From Streptococcus sanguinis (GTDB lineage Bacteria > Bacillota > Bacilli > Lactobacillales > Streptococcaceae): 64,000 nt of DNA. A program made the position numbers and the translations under genes. The stretch spans positions 452,805-516,804 of the forward strand of contig NZ_JAHZPA010000001.1 of assembly GCF_019929225.1 (NCBI RefSeq), written 5' to 3'. Shown here one piece after another: positions 1 through 10,307 of this stretch (its first letter is position 1; every line of letters starts with the position of its first letter). The notes beneath the pieces were generated by a model, which saw only the letters and a list, made by a program, of their open reading frames with translations, ran no database searches and was not told where the DNA came from.

Positions 1-68
1 CTCTCAGAGCGACTTTACTTGCAGCACTCTGGAAGCCCTCATTCTTTCATATAAAGGAGAATTACATC

Positions 69-986
69 ATGTCATCCAATCAAATCGCTCTTAAGAACCT
101 TGTTTCTATGGAAACTCTGTCTAATGAAGAAGTTATGGCCTTGATTAAACGCGGAATCGAATTTAAAAATGGCGCTAAAGTCCATTATGATGAGCAGCAT
201 ATCGTGTCTAACCTCTTCTTTGAGCCTTCGACTCGTACCCACAAGGCCTTTGAGGTAGCAGAGTTGAAGTTAGGCTGCGATCTTCTGGACTTTGATGTCA
301 AGACCAGCTCGGTCAATAAAGGAGAAACCTTGTATGACACTATCCTGACCATGTCTGCCCTTGGTGTTGATGTTTGTGTCATTCGCCACCCGGAAGTGGA
401 TTATTACAAAGAGCTAGTGGAAAGCCCAACCATTACGACTTCTATCGTAAACGGAGGAGACGGTTCTGGTCAGCATCCTAGCCAAAGCTTGCTGGATCTG
501 ATGACCATTTATCAAGAGTTTGGTCGCTTTGAAGGCCTCAAGGTTGCGATTGCTGGTGACTTGGACCATTCGCGCGTGGCTAAGTCAAATATGCAGATTC
601 TCAAGCGCTTGGGTGCAGAGCTCTACTTTGCAGGTCCGGAAGAATGGCGGAGCCAAGAGTTTGCAGACTATGGTAAGTTTGTCACTATTGATGAGGTGAT
701 TGAAGAAGTGGATGTCATGATGTTCCTGCGCGTGCAGCATGAGCGCCATGACTACGAGTCCATCTTTTCTAAAGAAAATTACCACAGACTGCATGGACTG
801 ACTCAAGAGCGTTATGACCGCATGAAAGATACAGCGATTCTCATGCATCCGGCTCCAGTTAACCGTGATGTAGAAATTGCGGATCATCTGGTCGAAGCAC
901 CAAAATCACGCATCGTTGAACAAATGACTAACGGCGTCTTTGTCAGAATGGCTATTATTGAAGCAGTTCTGAAAGGCCGTCAATAA
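69..986 (+). CDS. pyrB: Aspartate carbamoyltransferase catalytic subunit
   Basis: Condenses carbamoyl phosphate with aspartate to carbamoyl aspartate, the committed step of pyrimidine synthesis, in the cytosol. The 305-residue protein has the usual family length and carries the carbamoyl-phosphate loop STRT inside [13 protein letters not shown] (about residues 51-63), a Gln-His-Pro-Ser-Gln substrate segment and the C-terminal HPAPVNR motif. The ATG follows AAAGGAG at a normal distance. It leads a pyrB-carA-carB series in the order usual for streptococci, so the carbamoyl phosphate made by the next two genes is used directly here. No regulatory chain (PyrI) is seen, as is usual in Firmicutes. 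The upstream PyrR-type leader lies outside the window. Confidence 0.97.
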   Translation: MSSNQIALKNLVSMETLSNEEVMALIKRGIEFKNGAKVHYDEQHIVSNLFFEPSTRTHKAFEVAELKLGCDLLDFDVKTSSVNKGETLYDTILTMSALGVDVCVIRHPEVDYYKELVESPTITTSIVNGGDGSGQHPSQSLLDLMTIYQEFGRFEGLKVAIAGDLDHSRVAKSNMQILKRLGAELYFAGPEEWRSQEFADYGKFVTIDEVIEEVDVMMFLRVQHERHDYESIFSKENYHRLHGLTQERYDRMKDTAILMHPAPVNRDVEIADHLVEAPKSRIVEQMTNGVFVRMAIIEAVLKGRQ

Positions 987-1002
987 TCTCGGACAGTAGG
1001 CC

Positions 1003-1039
1003 GGGAGTGGGTGAAGCTATGTGAAGCAATCCCACTCCC
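1003..1039 (+). promoter_or_regulatory. GC-rich hairpin between pyrB and carA
   Basis: Perfect 9-bp inverted repeat GGGAGTGGG (1003-1011) and CCCACTCCC (1031-1039) with a 19-nt loop. No run of T follows, so it is not a classical terminator. It may stabilise or process the pyrB-carA mRNA or attenuate readthrough; that role is inference. Confidence 0.5.
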
Positions 1040-1100
1040 TATTATTATATATCTTATGTGGATGGTCGTGGGCGGTCTGCATCTTGGACAGGAGGGAACA

Positions 1101-2177
1101 ATGGCAAAGAGACTTTTAATATTAGAAAATGGCATGATCTTCGAAGGGGAAGCTTTTGGAGCGGATCTTTTTGTGACAGGCGAAATCGTCTTTAACACAG
1201 GCATGACAGGCTATCAGGAATCGATTACGGATCAGTCTTATAATGGCCAGATTTTGACCTTTACCTATCCCTTGGTTGGAAATTATGGTGTCAATCGGGA
1301 CGACTATGAATCCATTCTGCCGACCTGCAAGGGAGTGGTGGTCTATGAGTATGCACGTCGTGCAAGCAATTGGCGCCAGCAATTGTCTTTGGATGAGTTC
1401 CTCAAAATCAAAAAGATACCAGGCATTTCGGGAATTGATACAAGGGCGCTAACCAAGATTATCCGCCAGCATGGAACTATGCGGGCGACCATTGCCAATG
1501 CGGATGATAGTATTGAGCATTTGCAAGACCAGCTTCAGGCTACAGTTCTGCCGACTGATAACATCAAGCAGGTGTCTACCAAGCAGTCTTATCCAGCTCC
1601 GGGAACGGGTCGCAGCGTGGTATTAGTGGACTTCGGTCTCAAGCATTCTATCCTGCGGGAGTTAGCCAAACGCAACTGTAGTGTGACAGTAGTACCTTAT
1701 GATACCAGAGCTGAGGAAATTCTCCAGCTCAATCCTGACGGCGTCATGCTGTCAAATGGACCGGGAAATCCGGAAGATGTGCCGGAGGCTCTGGACATGA
1801 TTCGTGGTGTTCAGGGTAAGATTCCAATTTTCGGAATCTGTATGGGGCATCAGCTCTTCTCCATGGCTAACGGTGCCAAGACGCATAAGATGAAGTTCGG
1901 CCACCGTGGCTTCAACCATGCGGTACGAGAGATTGCGACAGGTCGAGTTGACTTTACCAGTCAAAATCACGGCTATGCAGTCAGTCGTGAGGATTTGCCG
2001 GAATGCCTGATTGTGACTCATGAAGAAATCAATGATAAGTCTGTCGAAGGGGTGCGCCATCGGGACTATCCAGCTTTTTCTGTGCAGTTCCACCCGGATG
2101 CTGCGCCGGGACCGCATGATGCAGACTATCTCTTTGATGAGTTTATGGAAATGATGGATGCCCATCAGGCTTACTAG
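1101..2177 (+). CDS. carA: Carbamoyl-phosphate synthase small (glutaminase) subunit
   Basis: Hydrolyses glutamine and channels ammonia to CarB for carbamoyl phosphate, feeding pyrimidine and arginine synthesis. The start is placed at 1101 ([11 protein letters not shown]), nine bases after a GGAGGG ribosome site, because a longer in-frame reading from 1011 has no such site and adds non-family residues. The resulting 358 residues match the family. An N-terminal CPSase small-chain domain is followed by a class I glutamine amidotransferase domain with nucleophile Cys in GICMGHQLF and the C-terminal [11 protein letters not shown]. At that last motif the family usually has HPEA, so the third triad residue is Asp instead of Glu. 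A 23-bp gap separates it from carB. Confidence 0.96.
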   Translation: MAKRLLILENGMIFEGEAFGADLFVTGEIVFNTGMTGYQESITDQSYNGQILTFTYPLVGNYGVNRDDYESILPTCKGVVVYEYARRASNWRQQLSLDEFLKIKKIPGISGIDTRALTKIIRQHGTMRATIANADDSIEHLQDQLQATVLPTDNIKQVSTKQSYPAPGTGRSVVLVDFGLKHSILRELAKRNCSVTVVPYDTRAEEILQLNPDGVMLSNGPGNPEDVPEALDMIRGVQGKIPIFGICMGHQLFSMANGAKTHKMKFGHRGFNHAVREIATGRVDFTSQNHGYAVSREDLPECLIVTHEEINDKSVEGVRHRDYPAFSVQFHPDAAPGPHDADYLFDEFMEMMDAHQAY

Positions 2178-2200
2178 GAAGCAAGATTGAGAGGTGCACT

Positions 2201-5200
2201 ATGCCAAAACGTAAAGATATTCAGAAAATTATGGTCATTGGTTCTGGTCCTATCGTTATTGGTCAGGCTGCAGAGTTTGACTATGCTGGGACTCAGGCTT
2301 GCCTGTCCTTGAAAGAAGAGGGCTACAGTGTTGTCTTGGTTAATTCTAACCCAGCGACCATCATGACGGACAAGGAAATTGCGGACCGAGTTTATATCGA
2401 GCCTATCACGCTGGAGTTTGTTGCGCGGATTTTGCGTAAGGAGCGGCCAGATGCTCTGCTGCCTACTTTGGGCGGCCAGACCGGACTCAATATGGCCATG
2501 GAACTATCCAAGTCAGGACTTTTAGAAGAGCTGGGAGTGGAACTCTTGGGGACAAAGCTGTCAGCCATTGACCAAGCGGAAGACCGGGATCTCTTCAAGC
2601 AGCTGATGGAAGAGTTAGGCCAGCCCATCCCTGAGTCAGAAATTGTCAATACAGTTGATGAAGCACTGGAATTTGCGGCTGGCATCGGCTATCCAGTCAT
2701 TGTCCGTCCGGCATTTACACTGGGAGGAACTGGCGGCGGTATCTGTAGCAATGAAGAAGAGCTGCAGGAAATCGCAGAAAACGGCCTCAAACTCTCTCCG
2801 GTTACTCAGTGTCTGATTGAGCGCTCTATAGCGGGCTTTAAGGAAATCGAATACGAAGTCATGCGGGATGGTGCTGACAATGCGCTGGTCGTATGTAATA
2901 TGGAAAACTTTGATCCAGTCGGCATTCACACAGGGGATTCTATCGTTTTTGCACCTAGTCAGACTATTTCAGACTATGAATACCAGATGCTGCGGGACGC
3001 CAGTCTCAAGATTATCCGAGCGCTGAAGATTGAGGGCGGCTGTAATGTGCAGCTGGCTCTGGATCCGCATAGTTTCAAATACTATGTCATCGAGGTCAAT
3101 CCTCGGGTTTCCCGCTCATCAGCCTTAGCCTCTAAGGCGACTGGCTATCCGATTGCAAAGCTGGCAGCAAAAATCGCGGTCGGGCTTACATTAGATGAAA
3201 TCATCAATCCGGTGACAGGCTCTACCTATGCCATGTTTGAGCCGGCTCTGGACTATGTGGTCGCTAAGATTCCACGCTTTCCATTTGATAAATTTGAGCA
3301 GGGTGAGCGCCGTCTGGGAACCCAGATGAAGGCGACCGGGGAAGTCATGGCTATCGGCCGCAATATTGAGGAGAGTCTGCTCAAGGCTTGCCGCTCTCTG
3401 GAAGTTGGTGTGGACCACAACGAGCTGCCTGCTCTCAGTCAAGTAAGCGATGATGAGCTGATGAGGAAGATTGTCAAGGCGCAAGACGACCGGATTTTCT
3501 ACATCTCAGAGGCTATTCGCCGTGGTTACAGTCCGGATGAAATTGCGGAGCTGACCAAGATTGATGTCTTTTTCCTGGATAAGCTGCTCCATATTTTCGA
3601 AGTTGAGCAGGAGCTGGCCAGTCATATCGGAGATAGCTATGTGCTTAAGAAAGCCAAGCAAAATGGCTTTGCGGATACTAAGATTGCAGCCTTGTGGGAC
3701 ATGACAGCCGAGCAGGTGCGTCGCATCCGGCAGGAGCAGAAGATTGTGCCGGTTTACAAGATGGTGGATACCTGTGCTGCTGAGTTCGAGTCTGCGACGC
3801 CTTATTTCTATTCCACCTATGGCTTTGAAAATGAATCTGTCAAATCCAGCAAGGAATCAGTTCTGGTGCTGGGCTCAGGTCCTATCCGAATCGGGCAGGG
3901 GGTCGAGTTTGACTATGCGACCGTTCATTCTGTAAAAGCTATTCAGGCAGCTGGCTATGAAGCGATTATCATGAACAGCAATCCAGAGACTGTATCGACT
4001 GACTTTTCTGTCTCTGACAAGCTCTACTTTGAGCCGCTGACCTTTGAAGATGTCATGAATGTTATTGAGCTGGAGCAGCCTAAAGGTGTTATCGTTCAGT
4101 TTGGCGGGCAGACAGCCATTAATCTGGCAGAGCCACTGTCCAAGGCTGGTGTTAAGATTCTAGGTACCCAAGTGGCGGACCTAGATCGGGCTGAGGATCG
4201 GGATCTCTTTGAGCAAGCTCTGAAGGAGCTGGATATTCCGCAGCCGCCAGGTCAGACGGCCACTAATGAAGAGGATGCAGTAGAGGCTGCTCGTAAGATT
4301 GGCTTCCCTGTTCTAGTGAGACCTTCCTATGTCTTGGGTGGCCGTGCTATGGAAATCGTAGAAAACGAAGCGGATCTACGCTCTTATATGCGGACAGCGG
4401 TTAAGGCCAGTCCAGACCATCCGGTATTAGTGGATTCTTACATTGTCGGTGATGAGTGCGAAGTGGATGCCATTTCTGATGGTCGTCAGGTCTTGATTCC
4501 TGGGATTATGGAGCATATCGAGCGGGCAGGAGTTCACTCAGGAGATTCCATGGCGGCTTATCCGCCACAAACCCTATCGCAGAAAGTTAAGGATACCATT
4601 GCAGACTATACCAAGCTTTTGGCTCTGGGACTCAACTGTATCGGTATGATGAATATTCAGTTCGTCATCAAGGATGAGCAGGTCTATGTCATTGAGGTCA
4701 ACCCGCGTGCCAGCCGGACTGTTCCTTTCTTGTCCAAGGTGACCGATATTCCGATGGCGCAAGTGGCGACTCGTTTGATCCTTGGGGAAACTTTAGCAGA
4801 GCTGGGCTATGAAGATGGTCTTTATCCAGAAAGTTCAATGGTTCATATCAAGGCGCCAGTCTTCTCCTTTACCAAGCTGGCGAAGGTTGACAGTCTTTTG
4901 GGACCTGAAATGAAGTCTACTGGTGAAGTCATGGGCAGCGACCGCACACTCGAGAAAGCTCTCTACAAGGCTTTTGAGGCTTCCTATCTCCATCTGCCAA
5001 ACTTTGGTAATGTCGTCTTTACTATTGCAGACGATAGCAAGGAAGAAGCCCTGCAGCTGGCTCAGCGTTTTGCCAATATTGGCTATGGTATTTGGGCAAC
5101 CAAGGGAACAGCCTCTTATTTTGAAAATCATGGCCTACACGTCCGCCTGGTGGAAAAAATCGGCAGTGATGATAACAAGGATATCCCAGCCTATATCCGC

Positions 5201-5380
5201 AAGGGCAAGGTTCAGGCTATTATCAACACGGTCGGAACCAAGCGGACAGCAGATAAGCATGGTCAAATTATCCGTAGCTCAGCTATTGAGCACGGAGTGC
5301 CCCTCTTCACAGCCTTGGACACAGCTGATGCCATGCTGAAAGTGCTGGAAAGTCGTAGTTTCACTACAGAGGCGATATAG
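2201..5380 (+). CDS. carB: Carbamoyl-phosphate synthase large subunit
   Basis: ATP-dependent synthetase half of carbamoyl-phosphate synthase. The 1059 residues show the internal duplication typical of Car[18 protein letters not shown] at the N-terminus and [16 protein letters not shown] near residue 560 start the two homologous synthetase halves, each with an ATP-grasp domain containing EVNPR (about residues 298 and 834). The C-terminal part (about 930-1059) is the MGS-like allosteric domain that binds nucleotide effectors. Length equals the bacterial family. It lies 23 bp after carA and is followed by a strong terminator, so the three genes form one unit at this end. Confidence 0.97.
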   Translation: MPKRKDIQKIMVIGSGPIVIGQAAEFDYAGTQACLSLKEEGYSVVLVNSNPATIMTDKEIADRVYIEPITLEFVARILRKERPDALLPTLGGQTGLNMAMELSKSGLLEELGVELLGTKLSAIDQAEDRDLFKQLMEELGQPIPESEIVNTVDEALEFAAGIGYPVIVRPAFTLGGTGGGICSNEEELQEIAENGLKLSPVTQCLIERSIAGFKEIEYEVMRDGADNALVVCNMENFDPVGIHTGDSIVFAPSQTISDYEYQMLRDASLKIIRALKIEGGCNVQLALDPHSFKYYVIEVNPRVSRSSALASKATGYPIAKLAAKIAVGLTLDEIINPVTGSTYAMFEPALDYVVAKIPRFPFDKFEQGERRLGTQMKATGEVMAIGRNIEESLLKACRSLEVGVDHNELPALSQVSDDELMRKIVKAQDDRIFYISEAIRRGYSPDEIAELTKIDVFFLDKLLHIFEVEQELASHIGDSYVLKKAKQNGFADTKIAALWDMTAEQVRRIRQEQKIVPVYKMVDTCAAEFESATPYFYSTYGFENESVKSSKESVLVLGSGPIRIGQGVEFDYATVHSVKAIQAAGYEAIIMNSNPETVSTDFSVSDKLYFEPLTFEDVMNVIELEQPKGVIVQFGGQTAINLAEPLSKAGVKILGTQVADLDRAEDRDLFEQALKELDIPQPPGQTATNEEDAVEAARKIGFPVLVRPSYVLGGRAMEIVENEADLRSYMRTAVKASPDHPVLVDSYIVGDECEVDAISDGRQVLIPGIMEHIERAGVHSGDSMAAYPPQTLSQKVKDTIADYTKLLALGLNCIGMMNIQFVIKDEQVYVIEVNPRASRTVPFLSKVTDIPMAQVATRLILGETLAELGYEDGLYPESSMVHIKAPVFSFTKLAKVDSLLGPEMKSTGEVMGSDRTLEKALYKAFEASYLHLPNFGNVVFTIADDSKEEALQLAQRFANIGYGIWATKGTASYFENHGLHVRLVEKIGSDDNKDIPAYIRKGKVQAIINTVGTKRTADKHGQIIRSSAIEHGVPLFTALDTADAMLKVLESRSFTTEAI

Positions 5381-5528
5381 AACGATTTTTGACTTCCAGA
5401 TTGTCATTTTACCGTCTGCAAGTCGGAAAAGTAATCTCATACAGTTAAGCTTGAGAGAAGCATTTGTCCAAGCTTATTCTGTCCTTGAATAGTCATAAAT
5501 AAATAACATTTCAAATATAATGAATTAA

Positions 5529-5580
5529 AAGCAAAGAGGAAGTGGGAAAGAATCCTACTTCCTTTTTGCTTTATTTTCTT
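5529..5580 (+). terminator. Rho-independent terminator after carB
   Basis: Long hairpin: AAGCAAAGAGGAAGTGGGA (5529-5547) pairs with the segment 5553-5571, with a few G-T pairs and a 5-nt loop, followed by TTATTTTCTT. It closes the pyrB-carA-carB unit. Confidence 0.85.
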
Positions 5581-5588
5581 AAAAAAAC

Positions 5589-5617
5589 TTGACAAAGAAG
5601 TTGACAAGGTGTATTAT
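5589..5617 (+). promoter_or_regulatory. Promoter of the zinc-uptake operon
   Basis: Consensus -35 TTGACA (5589-5594), 17-bp spacer and -10 TATTAT (5612-5617). Transcription should start around 5624, inside the first AdcR-type box described next. Confidence 0.8.
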
Positions 5618-5618
5618 A

Positions 5619-5642
5619 TTAACCGGTTAATAAACTGGTTAA
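5619..5642 (+). promoter_or_regulatory. Two abutting AdcR-type zinc operators
   Basis: TTAACCGGTTAA (5619-5630) matches the streptococcal AdcR consensus TTAACYRGTTAA perfectly and is a complete palindrome. TAAACTGGTTAA (5631-5642) follows with no gap and differs at one base. Both lie just downstream of the -10 element over the expected transcription start, where zinc-loaded AdcR would block transcription. The match is seen in the sequence; AdcR control is established for homologous loci and inferred here. Confidence 0.85.
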
Positions 5643-5662
5643 TAATGAGTTAAGGAGATATT

Positions 5663-6601
5663 ATGAAACGCGCTTTAAAAATCTTAGCCGGCCTTAGCCT
5701 GCTAGCTCTGGCCTTGTGTCTCTGGGCTTGTCAGCCTCAAAAGGAATCTAGTCCATCCAATTCATCGCAAGGCTTGAAGATCGTAACCAGCTTTTATCCT
5801 ATTTACTCTATGGTTAAAGCTATATCGGGCGATCTGAATGATGTGCGCATGATTCAGTCTAGCAATGGTATCCATGATTTTGAGCCTTCGGCTAATGACG
5901 TGGCGGCTATCTATGATGCAGATGTCTTTGTCTATCACTCACGGACTTTAGAGTCCTGGGCTGGCGAGCTGAATCCCAGTCTCAAGAATTCCAAGGTTCA
6001 AGTCCTTGAGGCTTCCCAGGGTATGAAGCTGGATCGGGTTGCAGGCTTGGAAGATGTCCAAGCAGGAGAGGGAGTGGATGAGAAGACGCTCTATGACCCC
6101 CATACCTGGTTGGATCCTCAGAAGGCTGCGGAGGAAGCCCAGATTATCGCCGACAGACTGTCGGAGCTGGATAGCGACCATCGGGATACTTATCAGGCCA
6201 ATGCCCGAAAATTTCAAGAAGAGGCCAAAAAGCTGACAGAACGCTATCAGAAGATTTTTGATAAAGTACCCAATAAGACCTTTGTCACCCAGCATACAGC
6301 CTTTTCTTATCTAGCCAAGCGCTTCGGGCTGACCCAGTTGGGTATTGCTGGTATTTCACCGGAGCAGGAGCCTAGTCCGCGCCAACTGACAGAGATAGAA
6401 GACTTTGTCAAGGAGCATCAGGTCAAGACTATTTTTGTGGAAAGCAATGCTTCCTCGAAAGTAGCTCAAACCTTGGTCAATGCGACCGGTGTACAAATCA
6501 AGGAGCTGAATCCTCTGGAAGCAGATCCAGCCAACCAACTATCTTATTTAGAAAATTTAGAAAAAAATCTAGCTGTTTTAGCTAAAGATTTGAAAGGATA
6601 A
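5663..6601 (+). CDS. adcAII: AdcAII-type zinc-binding lipoprotein
   Basis: Extracellular substrate-binding lipoprotein of a cluster 9 (zinc/manganese) ABC transporter; delivers Zn2+ to the Adc permease, which is not in this window. A signal peptide ends in the lipobox LWAC with Cys23 as lipidation site. Zinc ligands sit at His71 (GIHDFEP), His147 (DPHTW), His211 (TQHTAF) and Glu286 (NPLEADP), the same positions as described for pneumococcal AdcAII. It lacks the His-rich loop and the ZinT domain of AdcA, which supports AdcAII/Lmb. It is the first gene of an AdcR-controlled operon and is separated by 9 bp from the histidine-triad gene, its usual partner. Confidence 0.93.
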   Translation: MKRALKILAGLSLLALALCLWACQPQKESSPSNSSQGLKIVTSFYPIYSMVKAISGDLNDVRMIQSSNGIHDFEPSANDVAAIYDADVFVYHSRTLESWAGELNPSLKNSKVQVLEASQGMKLDRVAGLEDVQAGEGVDEKTLYDPHTWLDPQKAAEEAQIIADRLSELDSDHRDTYQANARKFQEEAKKLTERYQKIFDKVPNKTFVTQHTAFSYLAKRFGLTQLGIAGISPEQEPSPRQLTEIEDFVKEHQVKTIFVESNASSKVAQTLVNATGVQIKELNPLEADPANQLSYLENLEKNLAVLAKDLKG

Positions 6602-6610
6602 AAGACAACC

Positions 6611-9600
6611 ATGAAAAAGAAATATTTCCTTGCTTCAGCTGCTGTATTAGCTCTTGGTCTAGGAACTTACGGGCTTATCCAATGGCAAGCTCAGCCTCGA
6701 ACTCAGACCAAAGATAACAAAGTAGCCTATATTGAGGACAAGACTTCCGGCGACAAGACGGATAAAAATTTGACACCTGACCAAATCAATGATGAGGAAG
6801 GTATTGAAGCAGAGCAAATCGTTGTCAAAATCACAGATCAGGGCTATGTCACTTCTCATGGAGACCATTATCATTACTTTGACGGAAAGGTGCCTTTTGA
6901 TGCCATTATCAGCGAAGAGTTGATTATCCGAGATCCTAACTACACGCTGCAGGAAGCAGATATTATCAATGAGGTCAAGGATGGTTATATCATCAAGGTG
7001 GAGGGGAAGTATTATCTCTACCTCAAGGATGCCAAGCATACCAGTAATGTCCGCTCGGTGGATGAGATTGCGCGGCAGAAGAAGCTGCATAAGACCAAGG
7101 AAGAAGGCGATAGCGGCAAATCTTCCACTACAAAATCAAGCAGGATTCGCGATTTCAGCCAGCCCAGCAAGTCCCTAGCTGCGGGAAAGACGGCCGCAGA
7201 CCTTGCAGGAGTTTCTTATCAAGGCCAAGGGGGATACAGGACGGATGATGGTTATACGTTCAGTCCCTCTGACGTCATCGAGGATACTGGCGATGCATTT
7301 ATCGTGCCACATGGCGGGCATTTTCACTATATTCCCAAGAGCGACTTGTCGCCAGCAGAATTGGCTGCGGCTCAGAGCTACTGGAATAGCAGGCAGGCTG
7401 GCGGAAGGGTGAATACGCCTGACTACGGCAGGGCAATAACTTCTTCCAACACATGGAATCAAAATAGTGCTATCAATCAGGGTGGGCCAGTCTCAAATCC
7501 GTCTCCACAACTACCAAATCATTCAAAGATTGAGCAGCCAAGTCCTGGCTTAGCGGTTACTCAGCCGAGTCCATCCAATCCGCTTCAGCCGTCTCAACCA
7601 TCTCAGCCATCCATATCAAGTCTGCTGCAGCAACTCTATGCCCTGTCTCAGTCTCAGCGCTACCATGAAGGGGACGGCGTGGTGTTTGACCCGCTGAAAA
7701 TCAGCCGTCGGACAGACAAAGGGGTTGTTATACCCCACGGAGACCACCATCATTTCATTCCTTATGACAAGCTGTCGGACTTAGAAGCGAAGATTGCCCG
7801 CTTGATTCCTATTGGCTATACTTACGAGCCGCTAGGAAATCCTCTGCAAGCTTTGAAGCCTCAGCTACCGTCACAGCCTGAACACGACCATGGTTTTCAT
7901 GCGGAGGCTGTCATTGGTAAGGACGAACAAGGCTACATGGTATCGCACGGAGACCATGCTCATTATTTTTACAAGAAAGACTTGACTGCTGAACAGATTC
8001 AAGCAGCGGAGCAGGTCTTGGCCAAGCAGCAGCCAGCAAAACCTTCTGCAGCAGTCAATGACGCTGAACGCTATTCACGCGATGCCAGCGATGAGGAAAA
8101 GATTGCTTATATCTGCCAGACCTATGGCGTGCCCAAGGAAGCGGTTCGCATCTCAAATGGCTTCTTTGTCTTTAATAACCCTGACCAAGCCTACGATCCG
8201 ACTCATATCCACCCCTATGCTGTCCGCAAGGAGCATGTCCGCATTCCTCTGGTAACGGGAAATGCAGAGCTGGACTTCATGAATGAGCTCTACACAACAG
8301 CCTTGCGCTCAGGTCTTTCGCCTTACAGTCTGCAGGTAGAAGATGGTCAGTTTGTCATTCCTCATGGCGACCACAATCACTATATCAAGATCCAGTCCAA
8401 GGGCGCAGCAGAAGCCTTGAAAAATCGTCTGCCTCAGATTCAATCTAAGTATGAGCAGGGCGATTATGATGAGGCCGCTATTTTGCAAAAAGTAGAAAGG
8501 CTAAAAGCGGACAGTCAGCGTCTCTATGCTAATGATCCTCTTATGCAGCGGCGGATTGAGCTTGCTTTGGGGCAGTTCGTGGAAACCATGAAGAAGCTGC
8601 CAAGCAACTCAACAGCTGGTTATCTGAACAGTCTGGATAACTTTGATAAGCAGTTTATCCATGTGGATCAGACGGTCAAGCCAATCCAAGAGACCGAGCT
8701 AGACAAGACCTATCAAGGGCTTTTGGAGAGAATGAACCGGCTTGATACGGATAGCTATGGGCTGAAGAAAGCTGACTTGCTGCAGCGTCTGCAAAATGCT
8801 TATGCCGGCCAGAATCAAGCTGAAATGGCAGAGCTAGGACAATTACTATCAGCTTTAGAAGATTATCATGATCGGACAGGCGTCACAGCGGTTGATTATA
8901 TTCGCTATTTCTACCAAGCATTAGAGGATGGGCGCTTGAGCCCTGAGCTGCGCAGAAAAGCAGCTGGGCTGACCTTGACTCTCTATAAGTCTCAAGCTTT
9001 TATAGAAGCGACCAATCTCCAGCAGCTTTTCCCCGCCCTCTATCAGACTAAGAAAGAGATTGCATCGGCCCTTGCTAGCGGTCAGCCTTCTCCGTCCTCT
9101 GAAAAGACAGAGTTGGATCAGGGAGAGCCCGATCAGCCAACCTATAAGGCCATGATTTATGACTTTTTGAAGGGTATTTATGATGATTTTGGCACCTCGG
9201 ATGAGAGTGAGAAGAGTGCTCAAGCCCTTGTCTTCCTTGGAAAAGCTCAGGAACTGCTTGGAGAAGTAAAGGACCAAAACAGCCGGGCAGACTATGCAGC
9301 TAGAATCTTGGAATTAGGTAAGGAGTTAAAGAGCAGCAGCTCAGATAAGCAAGCTCTGCTGGCAGCCAGTCAGAAGCTTTTGGATCAGATGAGCCGGACC
9401 ATTGCCGGACAAAAGGAAGAGCCAGCTAATACGGAAAATCAGGAAGTTTATCAACAGCTTTATAATCTGCTCATGTCTATTCATCAGTATTTGGAAAAGA
9501 ATCAAGGAAGTGAGCAGCAATACCAGCAGCTGGACCAGCTTTTTGATAAGCTTGGACAGAGAGCTACTGACAAGAAAGAGCTGCTTAAGGAAATCCTGGC

Positions 9601-10156
9601 CTTCCAGCAGTCACTCGTCCATCCTGAGGGGGCAAACGAGTCTGATTCTCAGCATAGGGAAGATGATGACTATCACTTTAATCTGCAGGATATGGTCGGA
9701 GCGGATGAGCAAGGCTATCGGGTAGCCCATCTGGATCACGAGCATTATATCTACAAGAAAGACTTGTCAGAAGCTGAACGTCAAGCAGCAGATGCCCATG
9801 CGGTGCAAAAAGGCTTCCTGAAAGCACAGGCTGAACAGCCTACTTCTGGTCAGCCAGCAAGCAGCAGTGCTCCAGAAACTGCGCAAACTGGCAATCTACC
9901 TTCCGAATCTGCCACTAGAGAAGCAGCTCAAAACCAATCTGACAAACCAGCAGAAGCTTCGACAGCTGCAAACCCAACTGGTCAATCAAGCTTAGCAGCG
10001 AGTTTTGGAATGACAGAGGAAGCATTCAACCAGAAATTGCAGGAGCTTTCTCAGCTCTACGGTGTCGGCCCAGAGACTTTCAGCTATAATCCAGCAACCA
10101 GAAGCATCAGCTTTACAGGAGCTGACGGCCAGCTGAAAACTGTTCAGATTAGCTAA
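6611..10156 (+). CDS. Polyhistidine triad (Pht) surface protein, long variant
   Basis: Surface zinc-scavenging protein of the streptococcal histidine-triad family, thought to hand Zn2+ to AdcAII. Six HxxHxH triads are visible: HGDHYH (83-88), HGGHFH (234-239), HGDHHH (376-381), HGDHAH (446-451), HGDHNH (585-590) and HLDHEH (1040-1045). The first five lie in the first 600 residues; a helical Q/E-rich stretch of about 400 residues separates the last. A Pro/Ser/Gln linker lies around 290-340. At 1181 residues it is longer than pneumococcal PhtA/B/D (about 800-850). The N-terminal hydrophobic segment has no lipobox Cys and no LPXTG is present, so its anchoring is unclear. It is co-transcribed with the upstream lipoprotein. 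Confidence 0.93.
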   Translation: MKKKYFLASAAVLALGLGTYGLIQWQAQPRTQTKDNKVAYIEDKTSGDKTDKNLTPDQINDEEGIEAEQIVVKITDQGYVTSHGDHYHYFDGKVPFDAIISEELIIRDPNYTLQEADIINEVKDGYIIKVEGKYYLYLKDAKHTSNVRSVDEIARQKKLHKTKEEGDSGKSSTTKSSRIRDFSQPSKSLAAGKTAADLAGVSYQGQGGYRTDDGYTFSPSDVIEDTGDAFIVPHGGHFHYIPKSDLSPAELAAAQSYWNSRQAGGRVNTPDYGRAITSSNTWNQNSAINQGGPVSNPSPQLPNHSKIEQPSPGLAVTQPSPSNPLQPSQPSQPSISSLLQQLYALSQSQRYHEGDGVVFDPLKISRRTDKGVVIPHGDHHHFIPYDKLSDLEAKIARLIPIGYTYEPLGNPLQALKPQLPSQPEHDHGFHAEAVIGKDEQGYMVSHGDHAHYFYKKDLTAEQIQAAEQVLAKQQPAKPSAAVNDAERYSRDASDEEKIAYICQTYGVPKEAVRISNGFFVFNNPDQAYDPTHIHPYAVRKEHVRIPLVTGNAELDFMNELYTTALRSGLSPYSLQVEDGQFVIPHGDHNHYIKIQSKGAAEALKNRLPQIQSKYEQGDYDEAAILQKVERLKADSQRLYANDPLMQRRIELALGQFVETMKKLPSNSTAGYLNSLDNFDKQFIHVDQTVKPIQETELDKTYQGLLERMNRLDTDSYGLKKADLLQRLQNAYAGQNQAEMAELGQLLSALEDYHDRTGVTAVDYIRYFYQALEDGRLSPELRRKAAGLTLTLYKSQAFIEATNLQQLFPALYQTKKEIASALASGQPSPSSEKTELDQGEPDQPTYKAMIYDFLKGIYDDFGTSDESEKSAQALVFLGKAQELLGEVKDQNSRADYAARILELGKELKSSSSDKQALLAASQKLLDQMSRTIAGQKEEPANTENQEVYQQLYNLLMSIHQYLEKNQGSEQQYQQLDQLFDKLGQRATDKKELLKEILAFQQSLVHPEGANESDSQHREDDDYHFNLQDMVGADEQGYRVAHLDHEHYIYKKDLSEAERQAADAHAVQKGFLKAQAEQPTSGQPASSSAPETAQTGNLPSESATREAAQNQSDKPAEASTAANPTGQSSLAASFGMTEEAFNQKLQELSQLYGVGPETFSYNPATRSISFTGADGQLKTVQIS

Positions 10157-10183
10157 GCTTACATTTTGATGTAAAACAACAAT

Positions 10184-10235
10184 AAAACGAATGATGAAGA
10201 CTAAGCCAAGTTAAAAACCATCATTCGTTTTTGAT
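10184..10235 (+). terminator. Terminator after the zinc operon
   Basis: AAAACGAATGATG (10184-10196) and CATCATTCGTTTT (10219-10231) form a perfect 13-bp stem with a 22-nt loop, followed by T residues. Confidence 0.8.
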
Positions 10236-10307
10236 TTTCACAACCCTATACTTATTTGATTGATATTGTGTTAAAATAAACAGAGACTGATAGATGAAAG
10301 GATTATC

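Noticed and set aside
1011..1100. Extended carA start at 1011
   Set aside because: The added 30 residues are not family-like and contain the GC-rich hairpin; ATG 1101 has a strong ribosome site.
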